A DNA stretch of 64,000 bases from an uncultured Lachnospiraceae bacterium (GTDB lineage Bacteria; Bacillota; Clostridia; Lachnospirales; Lachnospiraceae), in the NCBI GenBank assembly GCA_910588565.1, contig CAJUPF010000005.1, positions 9,570 through 73,569 of the forward strand. The letters run 5' to 3'. Under the pieces are notes generated by a model. It saw nothing but the letters and a program-made list of their open reading frames with translations, made no database searches and was not told the origin of the DNA. Made by a program: the position numbers and the translations under genes. The first letter of the stretch is position 1; every line of letters starts with the position of its first letter. Positions 35,257-44,824 of this stretch are shown piece by piece.

Positions 35257-36312
35257 ATGGGAAGAAATGAGACGAAGGCGGTAAGGATCGGGAATTGTGT
35301 TATTGGAGGCGGGAATCCGGTTTTGATTCAGTCTATGACGAATACGAAGACAGAGGATGCAGCGGCTACTGTGGCGCAGATTCAGAGACTGACGGCAGCT
35401 GGTTGTGATATTATCCGGTGTGCGGTTCCTACGATGGAGGCTGCGGAGGCTTTGGCTCAGATTAAGAAAGGGATTACGGTTCCATTGGTGGCGGATATTC
35501 ATTTTGATTATCGTCTGGCGATTGCCGCTATGGAGTATGGGGCGGATAAAATTCGCATTAATCCGGGAAATATCGGTGGAAGGGACAGGCTTTTGGCAGT
35601 TGTAAAAGAGGCAAAGGCACGGAATATTCCCATTCGGGTAGGTGTGAACAGCGGTTCTCTGGAAAAGAATCTGGTGGAGAAATACCATGGAGTTACGGCG
35701 GAGGGAATCGTGGAGAGCGCTTTGGATAAAGTGGGAATGATAGAAGAGATGGGATATGATAATCTTGTGATCAGTATTAAGTCTTCGGATGTATTGATGT
35801 GCGTAAAGGCGCATGAGCTGATTTCAGAAAGAACAGATCATCCGCTGCATGTGGGGATTACGGAAGCGGGGACGGTTATCAGTGGAAATATTAAGTCTTC
35901 TATAGGGCTTGGGCTGATTTTGCATCAGGGAATCGGGGATACGGTCCGTGTTTCGCTGACGGGCGATCCGTTGGAGGAGGTGAAATCGGCGAAGCTGATA
36001 TTGCGGACGTTGGGACTTCGGAAGGGCGGTATTGAGGTGGTTTCCTGTCCTACCTGCGGGAGGACGCAGATTAATCTGATTGAACTGGCGAATCAGGTGG
36101 AGACTATGGTGGCGGATATTCCGCTGGATCTGAAAGTGGCTGTTATGGGGTGTGTGGTAAATGGCCCTGGAGAAGCGAAGGAAGCGGATATCGGGATTGC
36201 TGGCGGGATTGGAGAAGGCCTGATTATCCGGCATGGAGAAGTTGTAAAAAAGGTTCCGGAAGAAGAATTGCTTCAGGAACTGCGGCAGGAATTATTAAAT
36301 TGGAGTGAGTGA
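35257..36312 (+). CDS. ispG: (E)-4-hydroxy-3-methylbut-2-enyl-diphosphate synthase
   Basis: 351 residues; [4Fe-4S] enzyme converting MEcPP to HMBPP in the MEP pathway. The N-terminal TIM barrel has VLIQSMTNTKTEDAAAT and KIRINPGNIGG; the C-terminal cluster cysteines are in SCPTCGRTQ and MGCVVNGPGEAKEADIGIAGG in part (GCVVNGPGEAKEADIG). GAGGTG precedes the ATG. Its stop overlaps the ribosome site and possible start of polC. Confidence 0.97.
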   Translation: MGRNETKAVRIGNCVIGGGNPVLIQSMTNTKTEDAAATVAQIQRLTAAGCDIIRCAVPTMEAAEALAQIKKGITVPLVADIHFDYRLAIAAMEYGADKIRINPGNIGGRDRLLAVVKEAKARNIPIRVGVNSGSLEKNLVEKYHGVTAEGIVESALDKVGMIEEMGYDNLVISIKSSDVLMCVKAHELISERTDHPLHVGITEAGTVISGNIKSSIGLGLILHQGIGDTVRVSLTGDPLEEVKSAKLILRTLGLRKGGIEVVSCPTCGRTQINLIELANQVETMVADIPLDLKVAVMGCVVNGPGEAKEADIGIAGGIGEGLIIRHGEVVKKVPEEELLQELRQELLNWSE

Positions 36313-36313
36313 T

Positions 36314-39300
36314 GTGTCTAAGCTTTTTTTTGAAGTGTTTCCAACCCTGGCGGTAAAGGATGAGATGAAAAAGCTGCTGCTCGAGACGCAGATCACGAAA
36401 GTAAGTGCGAATCGTCAGAAATCTTCGATTCGCATTTATCTTTTGGGGAAGCGTCTGATTTCCAAGGCGGATATTTTCTGGCTGGAAGATGAGATTGCAA
36501 AGCAGCTTTTTCCAAAACGGCAGTTGGAAGTTAAAATTATTGAAAAGTACCAGCTTTCTGCACAGTATACGGCGAAGAAGCTAATGGAAGTTTATGGGGA
36601 GAGTATTGCAAACGAGCTGCAGCGGTACAGTTTTTTGCTTTATAATGTGTATCACAGCGCAGATATTTCTTTTGAGGGAGAGAGCAGAATGAATCTTGTG
36701 CTGGCGGATACGATGGTTAGCAGGGAGCGGGCGAAAGAGCTGGTGGAGATTCTGGAAAAAATCTTCTGTGAACGCTGCGGAATGGATTTGATGGTGCAGC
36801 TGTCGTATCAGCCGTCGAAGGGAAGCGGCAGAATTGCCCAGGCGGATCAGGCGATCCGGCAGGAAATTTTAAATGTCATCCGAATATCCGGTTTTGCAAA
36901 AGAAACGCCGCAGGAGACGCCGGCTCAGCAGGAATCTGCAAACCAGGTGCAGAAAATGGAGCAGCCGGGGCAGGGAACGGAATTTCGCGGCAGACGGGAG
37001 GCTTTTTCCGGCAGAAAAACGTTTCATCCCAAGTCAAACAATCCGGATGTTATCTATGGCAGGGATTTTGATGATGATGTGATTACCATAGATAAAATTG
37101 TGGGCGAAATGGGAGAAGTGACGATTCGGGGTCAGGTGATTGAGCTGGATATGCGTGAAATCCGCAATGAAAAGACGATTCTGATCCTTTCTGTGACGGA
37201 TTTTACAGATACGATTGTGATTAAAATTTTTTCCAGAAATGATGCGCTCCCGGAATTGAAGGAAGGGATAACAAAAGGAGCCTTTCTGAAGATAAAAGGT
37301 GTTACTACGATAGATAAATTTGACAGTGAACTTACGATTGGTTCGATTATCGGAATTAAGAAAATTCAGGATTTTCGCAGTAAGAGGATGGATAACAGCC
37401 CGGTAAAACGGGTGGAGCTGCATTGTCATACCAAGATGAGTGATATGGACGGGGTTTCGGATGTAAAAGATATTATTAAGCGTGCAAAAGAGTGGGGACA
37501 TAAGGCGATTGCCATTACCGATCATGGAGATGTACAGGCATTTCCGGAAGCGAACCATGCAGTCGGAAAAGATGATTTGAAAGTGATTTATGGTGTTGAG
37601 GCGTATCTGGTGGATGATTTGAAGTCTTTAGTGGAACGTCCCGCAGGCCAGAGTTTTCAGGATACCTATGTGGTATTTGATCTGGAGACAACGGGATTTA
37701 GCCCGAATATCAATAAAATCATTGAAATCGGCGCAGTGAAAGTGGAACATGGCAGGATTTGTGATCGGTTTTCTGCGTTTGTCAATCCACAGGTTCCGAT
37801 TCCGTATGAAATTGAAGAGCTTACCAGCATTACAGATGATATGGTGCTGGACGCAAAGCTGATTGATGAAGTTTTGCCGGAATTTATGGAATTTTGCGGG
37901 GACGCGGTTATGGTGGCCCATAATGCAGATTTTGATATGAGTTTTATCCGTCATAATCTAAAGGAACTGGGAATAACCGGCAAAAATGGGGAACGGGAGT
38001 TTACGGTTCTCGATACGGTGGCGCTGGCAAGGTATCTGCTGCCAGGGTTAAACCGTTTTAAGCTGGATATTGTGGCAAAGGCGCTTGGAATTTCTCTGGA
38101 GCATCATCACCGTGCGGTCGACGACGCGGCATGTACGGCGGAAATTTTTGTGAAATTTATTCAGATGTTTCAAGACAGAGGCATGGAAGATCTGGATCAG
38201 CTGGCTTGCCTGAATGCTTCCACGCCGGAAACAATTGGAAAACTGCCGACGCATCACGCTATTATTCTTGCGGCGAATGATATTGGAAGAATCAATCTGT
38301 ACCGGCTGGTGTCCATGTCCCATCTGAAGTATTTTAACAGAAGGCCGAGAATTCCAAAGACGGAGTTTTTAAAGCACAGAGAAGGGTTGATTCTGGGTTC
38401 TGCCTGTGAAGCAGGGGAATTGTATAAGGCGGTTTTAAACGGCCGGCCGCAGGAAGAGATTGTGCGTCTGGTGGAATTTTATGATTATCTGGAAATTCAG
38501 CCGCTTGGAAATAACCGCTTTATGATTGAGAATGAAAAATTTCCGGTGGAAAGCATGGAGGATTTACAAGAAATCAACCGGAACATTGTAAAACTCGGAG
38601 AGCAGTTCCATAAACCTGTGGTGGCGACTTGTGATGTACATTTTCTGGACCCGGAGGATGAGGTGTACCGCCGGATTATTATGGCAGGCAAAGGATTTGA
38701 TGATGCGGATAACCAGGCGCCTCTGTTCTTACGCACGACAGAGGAAATGCTGGCGGAATTTGCTTATCTGGGCAGTGAAAAAGCGGAGGAAATCGTAATT
38801 GCCAATCCGGGAAAAATAGCGGATATGTGTGAAAAAATCGCTCCGGTACGGCCGGATAAATGTCCGCCGGTGATTCCGGATTCCGATCGGATGCTGCGGG
38901 ATATCTGCCAGAAAAAGGCGCAGGAAATGTATGGGGAGAAGCTGCCGGCTGTTGTGGAAGAGCGTCTGGAGAGGGAACTAAATTCTATTATATCTAACGG
39001 GTATGCTGTCATGTACATTATTGCGCAGAAATTAGTCTGGAAATCAAATGAGGACGGATATCTGGTTGGATCGAGGGGATCTGTCGGCTCCTCGTTTGCG
39101 GCTACAATGTCCGGAATTACTGAGGTAAACCCGCTGCAGGCGCATTATCTTTGCACGAATTGCCATTACAGTGATTTTGATTCTCCGGAGGTAAAAGCGT
39201 TTTCCGGGCGCGGAGGCTGCGATATGCCGGATAAAAACTGTCCGGTCTGCGGGAAACCGTTGTCTAAGGAAGGCTTTGATATTCCGTTTGAAACGTTTCT

Positions 39301-40759
39301 GGGATTTAAAGGGAATAAGGAACCGGATATTGATCTGAATTTTTCTGGAGAATACCAGAGTAAGGCGCATGCATATACGGAAGTTATCTTTGGCTACGGG
39401 CAGACATACCGGGCGGGGACGATAGGTACGCTGGCGGATAAGACGGCGTTTGGATATATTAAGCATTATTATGAAGATCGGGGCGTACATAAGCGGAATT
39501 GTGAAGTAAGCCGGATTGTGCAGGGCTGTGTCGGCGTCCGCAGAACTACCGGGCAGCATCCGGGGGGGATTATCGTACTTCCTCTGGGCGAGGAGATAGA
39601 TTCTTTTACTCCGGTGCAGCATCCGGCGAATGATATGAACACGAATATTATTACAACGCATTTCGACTATCACTCCATTGATAACAATCTGCTGAAGCTT
39701 GATATACTCGGACACGACGATCCGACCATGATTCGTATGCTGCAGGATTTGACAGGGTTAGATCCGCAAAAAATTCCTCTTGATGATGCTTCGGTTATGT
39801 CTTTGTTTAAAAATACGGAGGCGCTGGGGGTGACGCCGGAGGAGATCAACGGCTGTCCATTAGGAGCGCTTGGTATTCCGGAGTTTGGAACAGATTTTGC
39901 TATGCAGATGGTAATTGATGCAAAGCCGCAGGAGTTTTCGGATCTGATTCGGATTTCAGGCCTTTCCCATGGGACAGATGTCTGGCTTGGAAATGCGCAG
40001 ACGCTGATTGAAGAGGGAAAAGCGACGATTTCCACGGCGATCTGTACCCGTGATGATATTATGGTATACCTGATTCATATGGGATTGGACAGTGAGCTGT
40101 CGTTTACCATTATGGAATCGGTTCGGAAGGGGAAAGGATTAAAGCCGGAGTGGGAAAAGGAAATGCTCGCCCATCATGTACCGGACTGGTATATCTGGTC
40201 ATGTAAGAAGATTAAGTATATGTTTCCAAAAGCACATGCGGCAGCTTATGTAATGATGGCATGGCGGATTGCTTACTGCAAGGTGTTTTATCCGCTGGCT
40301 TATTATGCGGCGTATTTCAGCATCCGTGCTACAGGATTCAGCTATGAACTGATGTGCCAGGGAGAAGAGCGGCTGAATTATTTTATGCGGGATTATGAGA
40401 AGCGGAAGGATGCGCTGACCAAGAAAGAGCAGGATACTTACCGGGATATGCGGATTGTGCAGGAGATGCTTGCCAGGGGATTTGAATTTTGGCCATTAGA
40501 CATTTATCAGGCAAAAGCGACGCGATTTCAGATTATTGATGGGAAACTGATGCCATCCCTTGGCACGATTGAAGGCATGGGGGAGAAAGCGGCGGAAGCG
40601 GTGGAAGAGGCTGCGAAGAATGGGAAGTTTTTATCGAAGGATGATTTCAGGGAGAGGACAAAAGTGAGTAAGACGGTGATTGATCTGATGGGGGATCTGG
40701 GGATCTTAGGGGATCTGCCAGAATCAAACCAGCTGTCATTGTTCGACTTTGCGGGGTAG
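36314..40759 (+). CDS. polC: DNA polymerase III subunit alpha, PolC type
   Basis: 1481 residues. Main replicative polymerase of low-GC Gram-positives with built-in proofreading. Order: N-terminal domain (1-220), OB fold (about 255-335), PHP domain (RVELHCHTKMSDMDG, AIAITDHGDVQAF) split by a DEDDh exonuclease (VVFDLETTGFSP, HNADFDMSFI, HHRAVDDAACTA), zinc-binding segment (CTNCHYSDFD ... CPVCGKPL), polymerase palm with EPDIDLNFSGEYQ, fingers and C-terminal domain. Start GTG 36314 has GGAG 8 nt upstream; GTG 36305 also lies in frame but within that site. Last gene of the pyrH-polC block. Confidence 0.97.
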   Translation: MSKLFFEVFPTLAVKDEMKKLLLETQITKVSANRQKSSIRIYLLGKRLISKADIFWLEDEIAKQLFPKRQLEVKIIEKYQLSAQYTAKKLMEVYGESIANELQRYSFLLYNVYHSADISFEGESRMNLVLADTMVSRERAKELVEILEKIFCERCGMDLMVQLSYQPSKGSGRIAQADQAIRQEILNVIRISGFAKETPQETPAQQESANQVQKMEQPGQGTEFRGRREAFSGRKTFHPKSNNPDVIYGRDFDDDVITIDKIVGEMGEVTIRGQVIELDMREIRNEKTILILSVTDFTDTIVIKIFSRNDALPELKEGITKGAFLKIKGVTTIDKFDSELTIGSIIGIKKIQDFRSKRMDNSPVKRVELHCHTKMSDMDGVSDVKDIIKRAKEWGHKAIAITDHGDVQAFPEANHAVGKDDLKVIYGVEAYLVDDLKSLVERPAGQSFQDTYVVFDLETTGFSPNINKIIEIGAVKVEHGRICDRFSAFVNPQVPIPYEIEELTSITDDMVLDAKLIDEVLPEFMEFCGDAVMVAHNADFDMSFIRHNLKELGITGKNGEREFTVLDTVALARYLLPGLNRFKLDIVAKALGISLEHHHRAVDDAACTAEIFVKFIQMFQDRGMEDLDQLACLNASTPETIGKLPTHHAIILAANDIGRINLYRLVSMSHLKYFNRRPRIPKTEFLKHREGLILGSACEAGELYKAVLNGRPQEEIVRLVEFYDYLEIQPLGNNRFMIENEKFPVESMEDLQEINRNIVKLGEQFHKPVVATCDVHFLDPEDEVYRRIIMAGKGFDDADNQAPLFLRTTEEMLAEFAYLGSEKAEEIVIANPGKIADMCEKIAPVRPDKCPPVIPDSDRMLRDICQKKAQEMYGEKLPAVVEERLERELNSIISNGYAVMYIIAQKLVWKSNEDGYLVGSRGSVGSSFAATMSGITEVNPLQAHYLCTNCHYSDFDSPEVKAFSGRGGCDMPDKNCPVCGKPLSKEGFDIPFETFLGFKGNKEPDIDLNFSGEYQSKAHAYTEVIFGYGQTYRAGTIGTLADKTAFGYIKHYYEDRGVHKRNCEVSRIVQGCVGVRRTTGQHPGGIIVLPLGEEIDSFTPVQHPANDMNTNIITTHFDYHSIDNNLLKLDILGHDDPTMIRMLQDLTGLDPQKIPLDDASVMSLFKNTEALGVTPEEINGCPLGALGIPEFGTDFAMQMVIDAKPQEFSDLIRISGLSHGTDVWLGNAQTLIEEGKATISTAICTRDDIMVYLIHMGLDSELSFTIMESVRKGKGLKPEWEKEMLAHHVPDWYIWSCKKIKYMFPKAHAAAYVMMAWRIAYCKVFYPLAYYAAYFSIRATGFSYELMCQGEERLNYFMRDYEKRKDALTKKEQDTYRDMRIVQEMLARGFEFWPLDIYQAKATRFQIIDGKLMPSLGTIEGMGEKAAEAVEEAAKNGKFLSKDDFRERTKVSKTVIDLMGDLGILGDLPESNQLSLFDFAG

Positions 40760-40862
40760 CGGAGGGAAGCGGTTCAAACCGCGGGCTAAACTTTTAGTCT
40801 GCAGCTGCGCAGTTAGCAGCTAATTACGCGAAACAGCCAGGAATCCGGAAGGCTGAATTGGG

Positions 40863-40923
40863 TTGCATTTCACACCAGATGATACGAAATATTCGCCAAA
40901 ACTGGCGTGGGTGTGAAATGTAA
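40863..40923. repeat. long stem-loop downstream of polC
   Basis: TTGCATTTCACACC (40863-40876) pairs with GGTGTGAAATGTAA (40910-40923) with one G-U; inside, CGCC/GGCG forms a second helix. No T-run follows. Just upstream (40844-40856) is CCGGAAGGCTGAA, the inverse of the core of the hairpin at 8071-8104. The 321-nt gap 40760-41081 thus holds an intergenic repeat and a promoter, no gene. Confidence 0.55.
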
Positions 40924-40964
40924 CTGAACTGGTACAAGATGGTTCTGCGATTGTAGTCTGACAG

Positions 40965-40993
40965 TTGCCACAACATATAGATTTTGCTATAAT
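40965..40993 (+). promoter_or_regulatory. promoter of the DUF2262 gene
   Basis: -35 TTGCCA (40965-40970), 17-bp spacer, -10 TATAAT (40988-40993). Confidence 0.75.
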
Positions 40994-41081
40994 CAATCTG
41001 TGTATAAAGATGGATAGCTGTATCTATGTGGCTCTGGCAGCCGCAAATTACAGCAGAAAAAACTGAGGATGGAGGATTTTT

Positions 41082-41903
41082 ATGAATAAGAAATCATTTT
41101 ATTCTTCTTTTTCTGAGGAGGAAAAAGAGTTTAGCGTTGTAATGATTAGCGGTGTATCGGGCGGAAAAGCGGCAGGCGACGCCTGCTGGACAATGAATGC
41201 GGATTTTCTGGCATATGAATGTGATGGGAAAGTTTCTGAGAACAGAGGTTATCTTTGCTGGCTTGCTTCAGATGAGGAAGAAGCAAGAGTGAGTGAACGC
41301 GATAAGTTTAAAAGCAAATGTATTTACCGGATTAAGGCAAGAGAATTAAAGGTAAAACAGACGGACCGGTACAGCAATCGTTTGCTTGTTACGCAAATTT
41401 TGGATCAGGATGTGGCTTCGCCTGAATTGGAAACGATATTGGCGGAGTATGAAAAACCTGTTACGATGGAAGACGATATTTTAGGGATACTTACTCTGGA
41501 TAAGCAATACTTTGAATTGAGCGCGGAGATTCCATTTGGAACTGGCAAAGAGATCGGCATATCAATAGATGTGGGAGACGAAGATAGGAGCAGTTGGACA
41601 GAACTTGTGAACACTGCGCGCAGGCTGGTTCAAAATATGAAACAATTAGATACGGATATGCGAGAATTTGCGGCAGAAGAGCTGACAAGCCTTGCAAATG
41701 AATGGCAGGACAATTTAGAGGAAGATATACCAGAGATAACACAGGAACAATTTGCCGGACGTATTGGCCTAGAATCGATCCATATAGAAGAAAATGGCTA
41801 TTATACGGCTTATTATGACGACGATGATATGTTTTTTGGACATGTGGTCGTCGTTGATGGAAATATTGACACAGGGTTTGAGTCGTCCTATATTGAGGGA
41901 TAA
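41082..41903 (+). CDS. DUF2262-domain protein of unknown function
   Basis: 273 residues, acidic, cytoplasmic, no signal peptide or membrane segment. The C-terminal half (about 130-270) resembles DUF2262: DILGILTLDKQYFELSAEI, a run of helices ending REFAAEELTSLANEWQ, and the closing pattern ENGYYTAYYDDDDMFFGHVV. The N-terminal 120 residues resemble the companion domain seen in such proteins. GGAGGA precedes the ATG. It has its own promoter and no operon partner. Some DUF2262 proteins sit near immunity genes of toxin systems, but no toxin is seen here. Confidence 0.75.
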   Translation: MNKKSFYSSFSEEEKEFSVVMISGVSGGKAAGDACWTMNADFLAYECDGKVSENRGYLCWLASDEEEARVSERDKFKSKCIYRIKARELKVKQTDRYSNRLLVTQILDQDVASPELETILAEYEKPVTMEDDILGILTLDKQYFELSAEIPFGTGKEIGISIDVGDEDRSSWTELVNTARRLVQNMKQLDTDMREFAAEELTSLANEWQDNLEEDIPEITQEQFAGRIGLESIHIEENGYYTAYYDDDDMFFGHVVVVDGNIDTGFESSYIEG

Positions 41904-42050
41904 TCGTTAATACTGTTGAAACAGGCGTTTATATCCGAACCAGTAAAAAACGACTGCAAAAATAATATGCCCTCTGTACTGGATTTTACACGAAACATTA
42001 ATGTCAGGGTAAAAACAAACAGATGGGCATAGTATTTATAGTAATATCTA

Positions 42051-42123
<73 letters not shown>

Positions 42124-42144
42124 ATATCCAAACCGGACTTTAAC

Positions 42145-42173
42145 AGTATATACTCTTTTTGAAAAAATTTCAA
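42145..42173 (-). promoter_or_regulatory. tRNA-Thr promoter
   Basis: Minus strand: -35 TTGAAA (42168-42173), 17-bp spacer, -10 TATACT (42145-42150), ending 21 bp before the tRNA. Confidence 0.75.
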
Positions 42174-42258
42174 TTGTTTTTTTGTATTTTTTTAAAAAAT
42201 ACAATCGTAAAGGTATTTGAACGGTTACTTGGAATTTGTAAATGGGAGATACAACAAT

Positions 42259-42975
42259 ATGCATACTACAGATGGAATCGTATATTATAGTGCAGTAACA
42301 GAACCGGGAAGCGAACGGAAGCTGGCGATGCGGATGTTAAAACAGGGATTCGCGGAATTTTTTGATATGGAATTTTCGGAAGAACTTATAAAAAGAAACG
42401 GGTATGGAAAACCGTATTATCATGGCGTGGGAGAACAGATTCAGTTTAATATCAGCCATTGCAGGAATGCTCTGGCAGTGGCGGTATCCCATAGGAGAGT
42501 TGGGGTTGATGTGGAAGGAATGCGCAGTGTAAATTACAGAACGGCAATAAAATGCTGCAGCCGTGAAGAATATTCCTATGTGCTGGGATGGGATGCAGAT
42601 TTGGCGCCAATTGCTTTGCAGATGTGTGATGCAAAAAAGGAATCCGGCCTGTATTTACCCAAAAACCATATGTCTGAGGAAGCAGTAAAGCGCTTTCTGC
42701 AGTTGTGGACACTAAAGGAAAGCTATGTTAAAATGACAGGCGAAGGGCTTAGAAAAAAGATAAATGAGGTGAATTTTGCCCTGACGGATACGCAGGGGAT
42801 ATGGAAGCGGGAAGTGCAGGCTGTTATGGGCAGTCAGAAGGACAGCAGACATTTTCTGTATTCACCTGGGGAGTTTGTACTGGCGCTGACGGCGGAATAT
42901 CCGGAAGGCATGGGGCAGGCAGAATTTATCTGGAAAGAATATAACGGGGCAAAATTGGAAGAAAGGGTTGTGTAG
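42259..42975 (+). CDS. Sfp-type 4'-phosphopantetheinyl transferase
   Basis: 238 residues. Transfers phosphopantetheine from CoA to carrier proteins of fatty acid, polyketide or peptide synthases. ATG 42259 (MHTTDGIVYYSA) with GGGAG 10 nt upstream. Family motifs: KPYYHG, FNISHCRNALAVAVS, RVGVDVEGMR (Mg ligands) and FLQLWTLKESYVKMTGEGL. Length is that of Sfp rather than AcpS (about 120). No carrier-protein or synthase gene lies in the window, so the substrate is unknown. EcsC-family gene follows immediately. Confidence 0.9.
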   Translation: MHTTDGIVYYSAVTEPGSERKLAMRMLKQGFAEFFDMEFSEELIKRNGYGKPYYHGVGEQIQFNISHCRNALAVAVSHRRVGVDVEGMRSVNYRTAIKCCSREEYSYVLGWDADLAPIALQMCDAKKESGLYLPKNHMSEEAVKRFLQLWTLKESYVKMTGEGLRKKINEVNFALTDTQGIWKREVQAVMGSQKDSRHFLYSPGEFVLALTAEYPEGMGQAEFIWKEYNGAKLEERVV

Positions 42976-42976
42976 T

Positions 42977-43852
42977 ATGGGCAGTTCGGAAAAGAAATGG
43001 ACATCTGCGATAGAGAAAGAATTATCCAAAGTATACAAAGCGGAAATGCGTCTTCAGAAAGCCGCGCTAAAAAGCGGAGCTCTCCGGGAAGACAGCGCGG
43101 TACGCACCGGAGTTCATTTGCCAAACAGCGAAAAGAGGACAAATGCGCCATGGCGGGAAAAGATAGAAGATAAGATTCCCAAAAAGGCACGCGAAGGTCT
43201 GGAACAAGCATTTTGTAAAGGGTTTGCACTGATGTTTGAGAAAGGGAAGATTGTGGTGGAAAAGACGTTTGACAAAGATTCTTTGGCGAAAGATCAGGAG
43301 ATCCGGGAATTTGCGATCCGGCTTAAGGGAGGACGCAGGGAACTGCGCAGTCTCCAGAAAGCAGCCGGGAAGACAAACCTGCGGAATCTGGCGATGACGG
43401 CGGTGGAGGGAGCCGGACTTGGCGCTCTTGGGATCGGCCTGCCGGATATTGTTGTATTTACGGGAGTATTATTAAAAGGGATATACGAAACCGCGGTACA
43501 GTATGGAGTAGAGTATGAGACGCCAGGAGAGCAATGGCTGATGTTAAAGATGATGGAAGCGTCTATGGCAAAGGGGGAACACTGGCTGAATCTTAATCAG
43601 GAGATCGATCAGTATCTGAGTGAAGATATTTCTGTTATTCCGTCGCAGGAGATCCTGCAGGAGCAGATCGAACAGACGGCTAAGGCATTTGCGATGGATA
43701 TGCTGCTGTTGAAATTTGTGCAGGGAATTCCCGTTGCCGGGATTTTAGGAGGAGCGGGAAATCCATATTACTACCGGAAAATTCTGCGGTATGTGAGTGT
43801 AAAATACCAAAAGAGATACCTGTTAAAACTGAAACGTATGGGACCTAAGTAA
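42977..43852 (+). CDS. EcsC-family protein
   Basis: 291 residues. ATG 42977, one base past the previous stop, with AAAGGG 9 nt upstream. The central part (about 125-190) has the EcsC pattern: LRNLAMTAVEGAGLGALGIG then LPDIVVFTGVLLKGIYETAVQYG, a hydrophobic hairpin that may associate with membranes. The N-terminal 70 residues are basic and variable. In Bacillus EcsC lies with the Ecs ABC transporter, but the function of the family is unclear. Probably co-transcribed with the phosphopantetheinyl transferase. Confidence 0.85.
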   Translation: MGSSEKKWTSAIEKELSKVYKAEMRLQKAALKSGALREDSAVRTGVHLPNSEKRTNAPWREKIEDKIPKKAREGLEQAFCKGFALMFEKGKIVVEKTFDKDSLAKDQEIREFAIRLKGGRRELRSLQKAAGKTNLRNLAMTAVEGAGLGALGIGLPDIVVFTGVLLKGIYETAVQYGVEYETPGEQWLMLKMMEASMAKGEHWLNLNQEIDQYLSEDISVIPSQEILQEQIEQTAKAFAMDMLLLKFVQGIPVAGILGGAGNPYYYRKILRYVSVKYQKRYLLKLKRMGPK

Positions 43853-43966
43853 AAATGCGCGAACGATTCAGCTATCCATTTATGCAGGCTTATCATAGAA
43901 TAAACGGAGGATTACAGGTTTGTTCCGACGGAAATTGAATAGGGCAAATCAAGAGCGAATGCATAA

Positions 43967-44005
43967 GGGGCTGCCGGGAAATGAAAATCCCGGCAGCCCC
44001 GTTTT
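43967..44005. terminator. intrinsic terminator between convergent genes
   Basis: GGGGCTGCCGGGA (43967-43979), 8-nt loop, TCCCGGCAGCCCC (43988-44000), then GTTTTAT on the plus strand. The perfect 13-bp stem can also serve the ABC transporter on the minus strand. Confidence 0.88.
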
Positions 44006-44029
44006 ATGCGGGCGTACAGCGGAATAGAA

Positions 44030-44824
44030 TCAGGCTGCTTTTTTTTCCAGAATCCGAATCCCGCCATACAGTCCAATTGCAATCACACACAGAATTAAAA
44101 TTGACAGAATCACCCAATCCAGCTTAAACACCTGGCTTCCATAAATAATCAAATATCCAAGCCCGCACTTAGAAGCGATAAATTCCCCGATAATTACCCC
44201 TACCAGGCAAAGTCCGATATTGCTTTTCATAAGCCCGATTAAATTTGCCCGGTTTGCCGGAAGGATGACCAGAAACAGCATATGATGCCTGTTTCCGCCC
44301 AGTGTTTTGATGAGCCTGATTTTTTCTTCATCTACTTCGGAAAATCCGATATAGAGATTTAAAATTGTGCCGAAAATCGCGACGGACATACCGGTTAATA
44401 TAATTGTTTTATAAGTTGCGCCAAGCCAGACAATTAAAAGGGGTGCCAGGGCGGATTTTGGCAGGCTGTTTAAGACGACCAGGTAAGGGTCCAGGGTATC
44501 GGTCAGGGTTTTGCTGTACCAGAGCAGGATAGTGACGAACAGAGAAACTGCCATCACCAGAGCAAAGCTTACCAGTGTTTCAAATAATGTAATTCCGATG
44601 TGATAAAATAAATTGTTTTCTTTTGTCATATGATAAAAGCAGCTAAGCAGTTTTGCGGGGCTGCTGAAAATAAAATCATCGATCCAGCCCATCCGGGCGC
44701 TTAATTCCCACATGCCAAGAAACAGCGCCAGTATTCCAATGCGGTATAGCTGGATCTTTCGTTTGCGGATTTGGCAGGATTTCAGATAAGCTGCCTGTGC
44801 CGCAGATATGGTATCATGGCTCAT
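44030..44824 (-). CDS. ABC transporter permease, SsuC/TauC/ThiX type
   Basis: 264 residues with about six membrane segments. The binding-protein-dependent permease loop is visible: GGNRHHMLFLVILPANRANL contains the EAA-type Gly (GGNRHHMLF...LPA). The family imports sulfonates, taurine, nitrate or thiamine precursors; the sequence alone does not decide which. It overlaps the ATPase gene by 11 nt. No binding protein is encoded next to it, which is unusual. Confidence 0.9.
   Translation of the reverse strand: MSHDTISAAQAAYLKSCQIRKRKIQLYRIGILALFLGMWELSARMGWIDDFIFSSPAKLLSCFYHMTKENNLFYHIGITLFETLVSFALVMAVSLFVTILLWYSKTLTDTLDPYLVVLNSLPKSALAPLLIVWLGATYKTIILTGMSVAIFGTILNLYIGFSEVDEEKIRLIKTLGGNRHHMLFLVILPANRANLIGLMKSNIGLCLVGVIIGEFIASKCGLGYLIIYGSQVFKLDWVILSILILCVIAIGLYGGIRILEKKAA

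Noticed and set aside
41904..42050. Hidden gene between the DUF2262 gene and tRNA-Thr
   Set aside because: No frame longer than about 15 codons with a ribosome site; nothing recognisable in these 147 nt.
42183..42205. Long A/T palindrome upstream of the phosphopantetheinyl transferase as a terminator or operator
   Set aside because: The stem is almost entirely A-T pairs in a generally AT-rich spacer, so it is probably chance and weak; no G/C-rich stem for termination.
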